A stretch of 11,214 nucleotides of DNA from Vulcanimicrobiota bacterium (GTDB taxonomy: Bacteria; Vulcanimicrobiota; Xenobia; Xenobiales; JADMJV01). Position 1 is the stretch's first letter. Each line of letters opens with the position of its first letter. The notes below the pieces were generated by a model. The model was given only the letters and a program-made list of their open reading frames with translations, was not told the DNA's origin and searched no databases. The position numbers and the translations under genes are program-made. Positions 1 to 7,124 of this stretch are shown here, piece by piece. The stretch is taken from positions 1-11,214 of the forward strand of contig JAEXNA010000222.1 in the NCBI GenBank assembly GCA_023447635.1, in the 5' to 3' direction.

Positions 1-780
1 CCCGTAGCCAAGCCGGCACCGCCTCCCCCCCAGGCCCCTGCTCCGGTAGCCAGGCCAGCGCCTCCGCCGGTCGCCGCCTATGACGATGAGGACGACGAAC
101 CGGACCAGACCGTGGCGGTCAGTCGGACTCAGATCGGTCGGCGTGAGCCTGCGGGCGAGGCCGGCTGGGACTATGGGGAAGGCCCCAGCCGATACCAGCA
201 CAACAAGCAGAAGCTGACCCTGGTCAGCAGCGGCCTGAAGGTGATCGCCAAGTCGCATGCGCGAACCGCTGGGAACCAGATCAAGCAGTCGGCCCGTTCG
301 GGCGCAGATATCTTTACCGAAGCGGCCAAGATAGCTGTCGCTTTGCTCTTGTTCATGGCCATTCCGGCCGCTGGTCTATGGTGGTGGTGGCAGCACAACA
401 AGGCGCCTGCCGCACCCGTTAACGTTCCCAGCACCTTCACCTTCGACCAGGGGCCTCTGGCCGCTCGCAGCGCGCTGCTGCAGTACCTGGACGCCCTGGC
501 TAAAGGGAGGACCGAGGAAGCCTACAGTCGGCTGAGCGGTGATTGGCAGCAGCAGCTTACCGCCAGCGCCTTCCGCGAGTCGATGTCGGGCATCGAGAAC
601 ATCCGCTGGGCCGTCGAAGACCAAAAGTTGGCCGGCGACGGTTCGGCCGAGGTGACCCTGGTGATCGCCTTCAACGAAGACGGCCGGGCCCGCAAGTTTC
701 AAGGTCGATTCCGTATGACCCCGGAAGGCCAGGCCTGGAAAGTCGACAGAGCCGAACTGTCGCCGGCGCCGTCGAGTTGA
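1..780 (+). CDS. Single-pass membrane protein with C-terminal NTF2-like domain (5' end missing)
   Basis: The frame is open from the first base, so the N-terminus lies outside the window and 259 codons are visible. Visible residues 1-26 are a proline/alanine-rich linker. An acidic patch (DDEDDE, about 28-33) and a Thr/Ser/Arg-rich stretch follow. One hydrophobic helix spans about 111-130 and ends in four consecutive tryptophans (127-130), as expected at a membrane interface. The last ~110 residues (about 145-259) read as a small alpha/beta domain: a helix starting LLQYLDALAKG, a second helix, then strands ending in WKVDRAEL. This is the pattern of NTF2-like/DUF4878-type extracytoplasmic domains. 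The topology is probably cytoplasmic tail, membrane, outer domain. The stop overlaps the start of the transporter gene (TTGA), so the two are likely translated together and may act together. The domain call rests on pattern only; no catalytic residues are recognised. The missing N-terminus could hold a zinc ribbon, FHA or kinase-related domain. Confidence 0.75.
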   Translation, partial: PVAKPAPPPPQAPAPVARPAPPPVAAYDDEDDEPDQTVAVSRTQIGRREPAGEAGWDYGEGPSRYQHNKQKLTLVSSGLKVIAKSHARTAGNQIKQSARSGADIFTEAAKIAVALLLFMAIPAAGLWWWWQHNKAPAAPVNVPSTFTFDQGPLAARSALLQYLDALAKGRTEEAYSRLSGDWQQQLTASAFRESMSGIENIRWAVEDQKLAGDGSAEVTLVIAFNEDGRARKFQGRFRMTPEGQAWKVDRAELSPAPSS

Positions 781-3458
781 AGAGCCCGCTGGTCTATCTG
801 GGGTCCTGGAGCTTCCGCCATCCGCTGAAGCTGCTCTTCCTGTCCCTGCTGTTCGGTTTGCTCAGTGTGGGCGTGGCGAGACAGCGGTTGACCCTGGAAA
901 CCGACTGGCTGGTGCTTTTCTCGCCAGAAATTCCGCAGATCAAGACCCTGGAGTTCTGGCGCAAGAACCTTCCGGGCTCGAAAGACATGGCGGTGATCGT
1001 TTCCGGGTCGGACCTTGCCACCCGGCAGCGTGCGGTCGACCAGCTGGGCAAAATGATGCGCAAGCATCCCCAAGAATTAGAGTCGCCGCTCTACTCTCTC
1101 TCGGCCGAACGCTTCCTTCGCAGCGGGCTATACTATCTTCCTAAAGACCAGCTTCAGGCGATCGACAACGATGTTCAGCTCCTTCTGTCCGGGGTCCCCT
1201 CCAAAGGCGTCGACCTCCCTTTTCAGATGGAAAAACTTACCAACGCGCTGCTCCTGGGCGACGGCGGGGCGCAGTTGGTACTGCGCTTTCTCAAGGCGCT
1301 GGAAGAGTCGACCCGGTTCGAGGTCGACCAGCCGGATGCTGACCTCTACTGGCCCAAGATCGAACCCGAGTCCGTCAAGATCCAGGAGATCCTGGGCACC
1401 TTCAGCGGCGCCGAGGCCGAGCGGGTCTACCTGAGCCTCGACGGTGGGCAGACCTTGCTGGTTCTGGTCGGTCCTAAACTTCGCGATGGGCGCCCGGAAG
1501 AGGCTTTCCGCCCGGCCGTCAGCGCCGTGCGAGAGGTGCTGGCCGAAATTCGCGGGCAGTACCCACAGCTGACTTTCAGCCTGACGGGAGAGCCTGTGCT
1601 GGTCGTCGACGAACGCCAGACCATTGCCGAAGACTCGGTGATCAGCACGGGCTTTAGCCTGGTTCTGGTGGTCCTGCTGTTCCACTTCGGCTATCGCGAG
1701 ATGACCCGGCCGATGCTGGCGCTGGTGACGCTGCTGTTTGGCCTCGTTTGGACCCTGGGCTGCGTGGCCCTGGCGGTGGGACACCTGAACTTTATCTCCG
1801 TCACCTACATTCCCATCCTGGTGGGAATCGGTATCGACTTTGGCATTCATATCTCGTTTCGCTTCTATGAGTGCCGGGCCGAAGTCGATGGGGTCACCGC
1901 CGTCGAGCAGACGATGGCGACAGCGGGCAAATACACCCTGATCGCGGCGGTCACCAACTGCGTCCCGTTCCTTATCCTGACCATGGTCGGTTTCCGCGGG
2001 GTGGCCGAACTCGGTCTGATCGCAACCATCGGAGTCATGCTCTGCCAGTTTGCCGCCTGTTCGGTGCTGCCCGCCCTGCTGGGCCTGTTAGAGCGCCGTA
2101 ACTATCGCCTCTCCTCGCGCGGTCGCCAGGACCTGGATAGTCTTCACTGCGGCCTGAAGCCGTGGGGGGGAGCCATGGTCTCGCTGGCGGCCATTATCAC
2201 GGTGCTCGGCTTCCTGGGGGTCAGTCGGACGCGCTTTGACATCCATCTGCTGAAGATGCAGAACCCCCAACTCGAGTCGGTCCAGACCGAACTGATGCTG
2301 GTCTCGAGCGGAAAGAGTTCGGTTTTGACGGCTCTGGTCCCGGCGGCCAACCTGGAGCAGGCTCGGCAGTTCGAAGACAAAATTCGAGCTCTCTCCTCGG
2401 TGGCCGAGGTGATCGCTCTGTCGACCTTTCTGCCGCGTGTGGAGGAGGGGGAAGAGAGCCTGGTTCGCGACCTGCTGGAGGCTCGCTCGCGCCTGGTCAC
2501 CCTGCTGGGAGGGCTGACGGGGATGGCGCCGCTCGACGCCGCTGCGGCGACTCGGATGTTCTCGCTGTTGGAAAAGCTGCGACCGTCTAACGACGTCGGC
2601 GCTCAGTTCCAGACCGTCGAACTCGAACTCCAGCGCCGGCTCGAGCAGCGCGGGCCCGGGCCGCTGATCGACGCCATCAACGAAATGGTTCGTCAGACGG
2701 AGGTCAAGTCGAAAGAGGTGACCGGCCTGTTGCTGCTGCAAGAGCCGGACCCGCTGCGGACGGAGCAGCTTCCGGGCGAACTACTCACCCGTCTGCGCGG
2801 TCAGGACGGCACCTTTGTCTTGCGCGTCTTCCCCCGAGACGACATCTGGCAGGCGGCGAATTTGCATAGCTTCCTCAAGGACCTGCGCACCGTGACCCCA
2901 GAGGTGACGGGCGAGCCCGTCCTCATTGAACTTTTCGAGGGGCTGGTGCTGAAGACCCATAAACTGGGGATCCTCTATTCGCTGTTGGCCATGGCCGTGA
3001 TACTGACCGTGGTCCTGCGGGATGTGCGGTTAGTCGCGCTGGCTGGCCTACCCACCGCCATCTCGCTGGTCCAGGTGCTCGGCTTTATGGGGCTCTGCCG
3101 CATGTCGTTCAACCCGGCGAATTTCGTGGCCGTACCGATGCTGCTGGGGATCGGTTCGGTCTTCGGGCTTCAGAGCGTCTTGCGAATGAAAGAGCTACGC
3201 AGTTCCCGCGTTCTTTGCTGCAGCACGGGGCTTGCCATCCTGCTTTCCGCCGCGACGTCCGCGGCAGGCTTCGCCTCTCTGGGGCTGGCCGCCCATCGCG
3301 GGATCGCTTCGCTGGGCGGACTGGTGACTATGGGGCTGGTGGTCAACGCCGTCCTCTCACTGTTCGTCCTTCCCGTGGTCGTCGAATGGTATCCCGATCT
3401 GCTCGGTAAAGAGAAAGCCCCTCCTAGGGGCGCTGCCGGAAACCCCGTTGACATATAG
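777..3458 (+). CDS. MMPL/RND-family membrane transporter (HpnN-like)
   Basis: This 893-residue protein has the two-fold RND layout. TM1 spans about 17-34, a large outer domain follows, and TM2-TM6 fill about 288-440. TM7 lies near 466-483, a second large outer domain runs to about 728, and TM8-TM12 fill about 730-880. TM4 of the first half carries the MMPL/sterol-sensing signature GIGIDFGIH (350-358) with Asp354, the likely proton-relay residue. The matching site in the second half reads GIGSVFGLQ (791-799), with Val795 where the Asp would be. Length and the opening (FRHPLKLLF, then a helix and LETDW) resemble hopanoid-associated HpnN transporters, which move lipids to the outer membrane. No hopanoid genes are present, so the substrate is open. 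I chose the TTG at 777, overlapping the previous stop as TTGA. The frame runs back to an ATG at 543, but that would add 78 arginine-rich residues inside the upstream gene that look like out-of-frame translation. Confidence 0.85.
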   Translation: MKSPLVYLGSWSFRHPLKLLFLSLLFGLLSVGVARQRLTLETDWLVLFSPEIPQIKTLEFWRKNLPGSKDMAVIVSGSDLATRQRAVDQLGKMMRKHPQELESPLYSLSAERFLRSGLYYLPKDQLQAIDNDVQLLLSGVPSKGVDLPFQMEKLTNALLLGDGGAQLVLRFLKALEESTRFEVDQPDADLYWPKIEPESVKIQEILGTFSGAEAERVYLSLDGGQTLLVLVGPKLRDGRPEEAFRPAVSAVREVLAEIRGQYPQLTFSLTGEPVLVVDERQTIAEDSVISTGFSLVLVVLLFHFGYREMTRPMLALVTLLFGLVWTLGCVALAVGHLNFISVTYIPILVGIGIDFGIHISFRFYECRAEVDGVTAVEQTMATAGKYTLIAAVTNCVPFLILTMVGFRGVAELGLIATIGVMLCQFAACSVLPALLGLLERRNYRLSSRGRQDLDSLHCGLKPWGGAMVSLAAIITVLGFLGVSRTRFDIHLLKMQNPQLESVQTELMLVSSGKSSVLTALVPAANLEQARQFEDKIRALSSVAEVIALSTFLPRVEEGEESLVRDLLEARSRLVTLLGGLTGMAPLDAAAATRMFSLLEKLRPSNDVGAQFQTVELELQRRLEQRGPGPLIDAINEMVRQTEVKSKEVTGLLLLQEPDPLRTEQLPGELLTRLRGQDGTFVLRVFPRDDIWQAANLHSFLKDLRTVTPEVTGEPVLIELFEGLVLKTHKLGILYSLLAMAVILTVVLRDVRLVALAGLPTAISLVQVLGFMGLCRMSFNPANFVAVPMLLGIGSVFGLQSVLRMKELRSSRVLCCSTGLAILLSAATSAAGFASLGLAAHRGIASLGGLVTMGLVVNAVLSLFVLPVVVEWYPDLLGKEKAPPRGAAGNPVDI

Positions 3459-3678
3459 CGACGTATATTTTGGGCAGGCGGAACGGGGCGTATGGGTAAT
3501 ATCGGGAATACCTCGGTCCCGCTTGCAAGCGGAGCGTTACCGCCCCGGTCGGGATTTTCGACAAATCGACCCGTTTCGCATGCACAATAATAGACGAGCT
3601 AGATGTCGGCGTGCTTTCCGGTTGCTCCCCTAGGTCGCGATAGGACTGAACGACCCCCCGGACGAACGGAGGGCGAGC
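3459..3678 (+). promoter_or_regulatory. Intergenic region upstream of the FHA gene, probable promoter region
   Basis: These 220 bases separate the transporter stop from the FHA gene and are clearly more AT-rich in places than the flanking genes (around 3464-3471, 3497-3502 and 3584-3592). A perfect TTGACA sits at 3448-3453 over the transporter stop, but the nearest TATATT (3464-3469) is only 10 bases away, so it is not a good sigma-70 pair. The segment AATAAT at 3586-3591 matches five of six bases of a -10 element, without a well-spaced -35. The region most likely holds the FHA gene's promoter, but no single start site can be supported. Confidence 0.35.
3519..3532. repeat. Perfect 14-base palindrome in the intergenic region
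   Basis: CCGCTTGCAAGCGG is a perfect inverted repeat with no spacer, about 60 bases after the transporter stop and 146 bases before the FHA start. A dyad of this size suits a dimeric helix-turn-helix repressor operator. As RNA it could only form a five-pair stem with a four-base loop, and no T-run follows, so a terminator role is less likely. Confidence 0.4.
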
Positions 3679-4290
3679 ATGGTAGGATACAGCTTTTTGG
3701 TGACCGATGGCCCCGACCAGGGCCGCGTTTTCGTTCTCGGCGTGGGCGTGACCATTCTCGGCAGGCTCGACACCTCGGCCTCTGACGATCCCCCGGGCAG
3801 CGTTCGCTGGACCCTGACCGACCCCGCTGTCAGCCGTACCCACGCTCAGATCACCTGGGACGGACAGTCGGCTCCGGTGCTGGTTCACCTTTCCACCACC
3901 AACGCTACCTTGCTGAACGGGCGTATCGTGACCGGCCAGTCGCTGGAACACGGCCAGTCGCTGAAAGACCAGCAAAGCCTGCGTATGGGGCAGAGCGGTC
4001 TGCAGGTGCAAGAGGTTGAAGTCGACAGCGGATGGTCGGCCTCAGAAGGCGAGCAGAAACTAGCGTTGACCGACGCCGCTTGGGCTCAGGCGGGCTTAAG
4101 CTTTGAGACGGGAAGCCGCGGGGCCCGGGTGACCCTGATCGGCGAGACGACTGAGGCCTACCTGCTCCGTCGCCTGGACGGCACCCTCTGGACCACCCCG
4201 CTGCGTCCTCAGACACCAGTCCCTCTGGTTAACGGCGACATCTTGCGCCTCGACGAACGTCGCCTGGTGATCGCCGGCAGCGAAGGCTAA
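3679..4290 (+). CDS. FHA-domain protein, possibly with a second degenerate FHA-like module
   Basis: FHA domains bind phosphothreonine peptides and usually act with Ser/Thr kinases as cytoplasmic signalling adaptors. The 203-residue product has no signal peptide. Residues about 4-110 carry the conserved FHA set: Gly28-Arg29 in ILGR, Ser52-Arg53-Thr54-His55, Asn75, and Asn80-Gly81. The domain closes with four copies of a six-residue unit around QSL (86-109). Residues about 130-203 are strand-rich and end LVNGDILRLDERRLVI, which resembles the last strands of an FHA fold. They lack the Arg/Ser/His/Asn binding residues, so this part is either a decayed second FHA or an unrelated beta domain. The ATG is supported by GGAGGG at 3668-3673, five bases upstream. 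No kinase or phosphatase partner is visible; the acidic/Thr-rich tail of the first gene is a conceivable ligand. FHA identity is firm; the pathway is unknown. Confidence 0.88.
   Translation: MVGYSFLVTDGPDQGRVFVLGVGVTILGRLDTSASDDPPGSVRWTLTDPAVSRTHAQITWDGQSAPVLVHLSTTNATLLNGRIVTGQSLEHGQSLKDQQSLRMGQSGLQVQEVEVDSGWSASEGEQKLALTDAAWAQAGLSFETGSRGARVTLIGETTEAYLLRRLDGTLWTTPLRPQTPVPLVNGDILRLDERRLVIAGSEG
3933..3963 (+). repeat. In-gene direct repeat, 13-base unit with 18-base period
   Basis: CGGCCAGTCGCTG occurs at 3933-3945 and exactly again at 3951-3963, inside the FHA gene. It encodes two of the four GQSL-like hexads at residues 86-109. The third and fourth copies are diverged at DNA level but the period of six residues continues, which suggests local duplication of an 18-base unit. 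Confidence 0.7.
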
Positions 4291-4303
4291 GCGCTCGGGC
4301 GCT
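4290..4303 (+). other. Small hairpin between the FHA and peptidase genes
   Basis: AGCGC and GCGCT form a perfect five-pair stem around a four-base loop (TCGG), beginning at the last base of the FHA stop codon. No T-run follows, so it is not a standard intrinsic terminator. With only 27 bases between the two genes it may be a weak attenuator or RNA-stability element, or chance in GC-rich DNA. Confidence 0.25.
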
Positions 4304-4317
4304 GCGAAGGCGGCGCC

Positions 4318-5934
4318 ATGAAAATCGTCCGGCGCTTTGCGCACACCCTACTGCTGTTGTCCCTTTTCGCCCCCGTAGCTGCCCAGCCGGTAGCCCCCAA
4401 GGATTTTGTCGACTTCGCCCCGGTTCGCCTGACTTCGGATCTGAGCGGGCTTTCGGCCGACGAAAAGCAGGCCATCAAAGAGATGATCGCCGCCGCCCAG
4501 ATCATGGATGGGCTGTTCTGGCGCCAGGCCTACGGCGATCCTAAGCCGTTCCTGGCCGGGATCGGGGATGCCAAAGTCCGTGAGTATGCCCGCATCAACT
4601 ACGGCCCATGGGACCGTATGCAGGGGAACCGCCCCTTCGTCGACGGCGTTGGTCCTAAGCCGCTGGGCGCCCAGTTCTACCCGACCGATATGACCAAGGA
4701 AGAGTTCGAAGCGGCCAAACTGCCCGGAGAGAAAGACCTTTACTCGGTGGTCCGTCGCAACGCCCAGGGCGCCCTCGAGACCGTACCGTACAACGTGGTC
4801 TATAAGGCGGAACTGGAAAAGGCGGCGGCCCACGTTCGCAAAGCGGCCGGCCTGGTCAAGGAGCCGCAGCTGAAGACCTATCTGCTGGCTCGCGCCGAGG
4901 CGCTGGTCTCGAACGACTACCAGCCCAGCGACCTGGCCTGGATGGACATGAAGACAAACGCTCTGGACCTGGTGATCGGGCCGATCGAAACTTACGAGGA
5001 CGCGCTATACGGCTACCGGGCCGCCTTCGAGGCCTACGTACTGGTCAAGGATCAGGCCTGGAGCGAGAAACTGGCGCACTACGCCAAGTTCTTACCTGAA
5101 CTGCAGCGCGACCTGCCGGTGCCAGACGCCTACAAGCAAGAGACCCCCGGCACCGACTCGGACCTGAACGCTTACGACGTGGTGTACTACGCCGGCGACT
5201 GCAACGCCGGGGGCAAGACCATCGCTATCAACCTTCCCAACGACGAAGAGGTCCAGCTGAAAAAGGGGTCGCGTCGCCTGCAGCTCAAGAACGCGATGAA
5301 GGCGAAGTACGACAAAATCATGCTGCCTATCGCCGAGGTGCTCATCGTGCCCGAGCAGCGTTCCCTGCTGACCTTTGACGCCTTCTTTTCGAACACGATG
5401 TTCCACGAAGTGGCCCACGGTCTGGGGATCAAAAAAGTGATCACGCCCGGCAGCGACCTGCTGGTCAAGGACGCGCTCAAAGAGACCGCAGGAACCATGG
5501 AAGAAGGCAAAGCCGACATGCTCGGCGTCTTTATGATCGAGGGGCTGACCGAGCGGGGCGAACTTCCCAAGGAGGAACTGGACGAGCAGTACGTGACGTA
5601 CATGGCGGGCATCTTCCGCTCCATCCGTTTTGGCGCCTCGTCAGCTCACGGCGTGGCGAACCTGGCTCGCTTCAACTTCTTCCAGGAGCGGGGCGCCTTC
5701 TCACGCAACGCCGAGGGACAGTACAAGGTTGATTTTGCTCGGATGAAGGCGGCCAACCAAGAATTGACGGCCCTGACTCTGAAGTTCCAGGGCGACGGCG
5801 ACTACGCCGGCGCCAAGGCTTTCCTGACCAAGTATGGGGTGGTGGGGCCGCAGCTTCAGGCCGACCTGGATCGGCTCAAGGCCATCCCCACCGATATCGT
5901 CTTCGAGCAAGGCGTCGAGGTTCTGGGACTGTAA
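4318..5934 (+). CDS. Secreted M49-like (dipeptidyl peptidase III-like) zinc metallopeptidase
   Basis: This 538-residue protein starts with a signal peptide: basic MKIVRR, a leucine-rich core, then APVAA with likely cleavage after Ala22. The zinc site is HEVAH (363-367, with Glu364 as the expected general base) and EEGKAD (395-400), where Glu396 matches the third ligand in the EECRAE motif of dipeptidyl peptidase III. An earlier signature, GKTIAINLPNDE near 300, followed by GSRRLQLKN, also fits the shorter M49-like branch. Classical DPP III has a six-residue HExxGH motif; a five-residue HExxH form is known from bacterial M49 relatives of about 550 residues, and the length here agrees. Expected activity is removal of dipeptides from peptide N-termini in the periplasm or outside the cell, but the substrate is unproven. 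The ATG has AAGG at 4307-4310, seven bases upstream. It lies 27 bases after the FHA gene and may be co-transcribed with it. Another HExxH fold is possible but less likely, given the EEGKAD spacing. Confidence 0.82.
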   Translation: MKIVRRFAHTLLLLSLFAPVAAQPVAPKDFVDFAPVRLTSDLSGLSADEKQAIKEMIAAAQIMDGLFWRQAYGDPKPFLAGIGDAKVREYARINYGPWDRMQGNRPFVDGVGPKPLGAQFYPTDMTKEEFEAAKLPGEKDLYSVVRRNAQGALETVPYNVVYKAELEKAAAHVRKAAGLVKEPQLKTYLLARAEALVSNDYQPSDLAWMDMKTNALDLVIGPIETYEDALYGYRAAFEAYVLVKDQAWSEKLAHYAKFLPELQRDLPVPDAYKQETPGTDSDLNAYDVVYYAGDCNAGGKTIAINLPNDEEVQLKKGSRRLQLKNAMKAKYDKIMLPIAEVLIVPEQRSLLTFDAFFSNTMFHEVAHGLGIKKVITPGSDLLVKDALKETAGTMEEGKADMLGVFMIEGLTERGELPKEELDEQYVTYMAGIFRSIRFGASSAHGVANLARFNFFQERGAFSRNAEGQYKVDFARMKAANQELTALTLKFQGDGDYAGAKAFLTKYGVVGPQLQADLDRLKAIPTDIVFEQGVEVLGL

Positions 5935-5940
5935 GGGAGG

Positions 5941-5979
5941 CCTGAGCCGAGTCAGGAGGGGAAACTGACTCGGCCCAGG
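5941..5979. terminator. Long hairpin between convergent genes, probable bidirectional terminator
   Basis: GCCGAGTCAG (5946-5955) pairs perfectly with CTGACTCGGC (5965-5974) across a nine-base loop. Beyond one A/C mismatch, four more pairs (CCTG 5941-5944 with CAGG 5976-5979) lengthen it to 14 pairs in 15. It lies between the stop of the peptidase gene and the end of anmK; the anmK stop (5952-5954) is in its left arm. Neither strand has a T-run after the stem, so termination may be weak, factor-assisted, or the hairpin may protect 3' ends. Confidence 0.7.
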
Positions 5980-7124
5980 ATGGCCGCTCTCTCGGCGCCG
6001 GTGGCGCCGGGAGCAGCGCCACTCAGGCCGCGCGCGGTGCGGTCGCCCAGGAAAGCAAAGGCGGCCGCCTCTCTTCCCTCCTCCGGCACCCCGAAATCGC
6101 GAAAAGAGCGCAGCTGAAAGGCAACCCGAGCGCTGGCCGCCCCCAGTCGCTCGCGGATCTCGGCCATCAGCACGCTGTTCGAGGTGCCGCCGCCCGCGAA
6201 CACCAGTTCCACACCCGTGGCCTTCTGGGTTCGCGCGACGTCCAGCAGGTCGTCGACCAGACTCTGGGCCGACAGCGCCAGCGCTGTTCGTAACAGATCG
6301 GGAAGCTCGCCTCGACTCAATAGCCCTCGAGCATAGTCCTCGCCAAAGTCTTCAAGTCCCGTGCTCTTTGGCCCCGAACGCGCGAAATAGGGGTGTTCGA
6401 GCAACTCCTTGAGCAGAGCGTCGTTGACGGCCCCCCCTGCGGCGGTGCGGCCGTCCGGGTCGAAATCGCCCATAGCGCAGAGTCGACAGAGCGCGTCGCT
6501 GACGCAGTTGGCAGGTCCGGTATCCCAGGCCGAGACGCGATGCTCCACCCCTTCGGCGGGCCCTGGGCTGATCACCGTGATGTTCGCGATTCCGCCCAGG
6601 TTCACGGCGACTCTCAAAGTCTCCTCATGCCCCAGAAGGTGAGCATCGAACAGAGGGACCAGCGGTGCCCCCTGCCCCCCGCAAGCCATGTCCGCCGGGC
6701 GGAAGTCGGCGATGGTGGTCACGCCGGTGCGGGTAGCGATCAGCGAAGCGTCGCCGATCTGCAGGGTGGTCCGTTTTTCTGGGAGATGGCAGACGGTCTG
6801 ACCGTGGCTGGCGATCAGGTCGCAGCCCTGTTCCGGGATCACCGCCTGAGCCGCCTCGGCGAACAGGTGGCCCAGTTCGGTTCCCAGGACGGCGGTCTGG
6901 CGCAGACTGAGCCGGTCGGAGGCCGCCAGCATCACCCGCTCACGAATCGCCGCCGGGTAAGGGAGCGAGCGAAACTCCAGAACCTGGAGGGGGCTCGGGT
7001 CGCCCACGGCTGGGAAGCGGACGGCCGCCGCGTCGATCCCGTCGGCAGAGGTGCCAGAGATCAGTCCGACCACGATTCGAGGTCGATCGATGGGGTACCC
7101 GTGGAGCAGCGGTAGGGAAAACAT
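5952..7124 (-). CDS. anmK: Anhydro-N-acetylmuramic acid kinase
   Basis: AnmK opens the 1,6-anhydro ring of anhydro-MurNAc and phosphorylates it with ATP to give MurNAc-6-phosphate, a cytoplasmic step of peptidoglycan recycling. The 390-residue product has the family motifs in order: GLISGTSADGID (20-31, phosphate-binding loop), SHGQT (106-110), DFRPADMA then GGQGAPLVP (140-157), NLGGIANIT (175-183) and DTGPAN (201-206). Asp201 is in the place of the catalytic Asp. Length is slightly above the E. coli enzyme because of a short N-terminal extension. The ATG at 7124 has AAGGA ten bases upstream (complement of 7135-7139), and a small hairpin covers the start. No MurQ etherase, NagZ or permease gene is in the window. 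It is convergent with the peptidase gene and divergent from the oxidoreductase operon, so it is probably transcribed alone or with genes beyond the shared divergent region's control. Confidence 0.96.
   Translation of the reverse strand: MFSLPLLHGYPIDRPRIVVGLISGTSADGIDAAAVRFPAVGDPSPLQVLEFRSLPYPAAIRERVMLAASDRLSLRQTAVLGTELGHLFAEAAQAVIPEQGCDLIASHGQTVCHLPEKRTTLQIGDASLIATRTGVTTIADFRPADMACGGQGAPLVPLFDAHLLGHEETLRVAVNLGGIANITVISPGPAEGVEHRVSAWDTGPANCVSDALCRLCAMGDFDPDGRTAAGGAVNDALLKELLEHPYFARSGPKSTGLEDFGEDYARGLLSRGELPDLLRTALALSAQSLVDDLLDVARTQKATGVELVFAGGGTSNSVLMAEIRERLGAASARVAFQLRSFRDFGVPEEGREAAAFAFLGDRTARGLSGAAPGATGAERAAILGRVSFPS

Noticed and set aside
1128..1850. 240-residue open frame on the - strand inside the transporter gene
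   Set aside because: Gln/His/Arg-rich with no recognisable domain; an antisense shadow of the GC-rich transporter frame.
2088..2741. 217-residue open frame on the - strand inside the transporter gene
   Set aside because: Low-complexity Gln/Arg-rich translation antisense to a clear transporter region.
777..3458. Firm naming of the transporter as HpnN of hopanoid synthesis
   Set aside because: Layout and length agree, but no hopanoid genes are present and other MMPL lipid transporters look alike.
3448..3469. TTGACA followed by TATATT as a sigma-70 promoter
   Set aside because: Both boxes look good but are only 10 bases apart, too close for a normal promoter.
3448..3633. 61-residue + strand frame in the intergenic gap
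   Set aside because: No ribosome binding site, start lies within the transporter end, composition not protein-like; the region is better read as non-coding.
3424..4011. - strand open frame crossing the intergenic gap and the FHA gene
   Set aside because: It runs antisense to the conserved FHA motifs and has no domain pattern of its own.
6393..7115. 240-residue + strand frame inside anmK
   Set aside because: Antisense to conserved AnmK motifs; no domain pattern.
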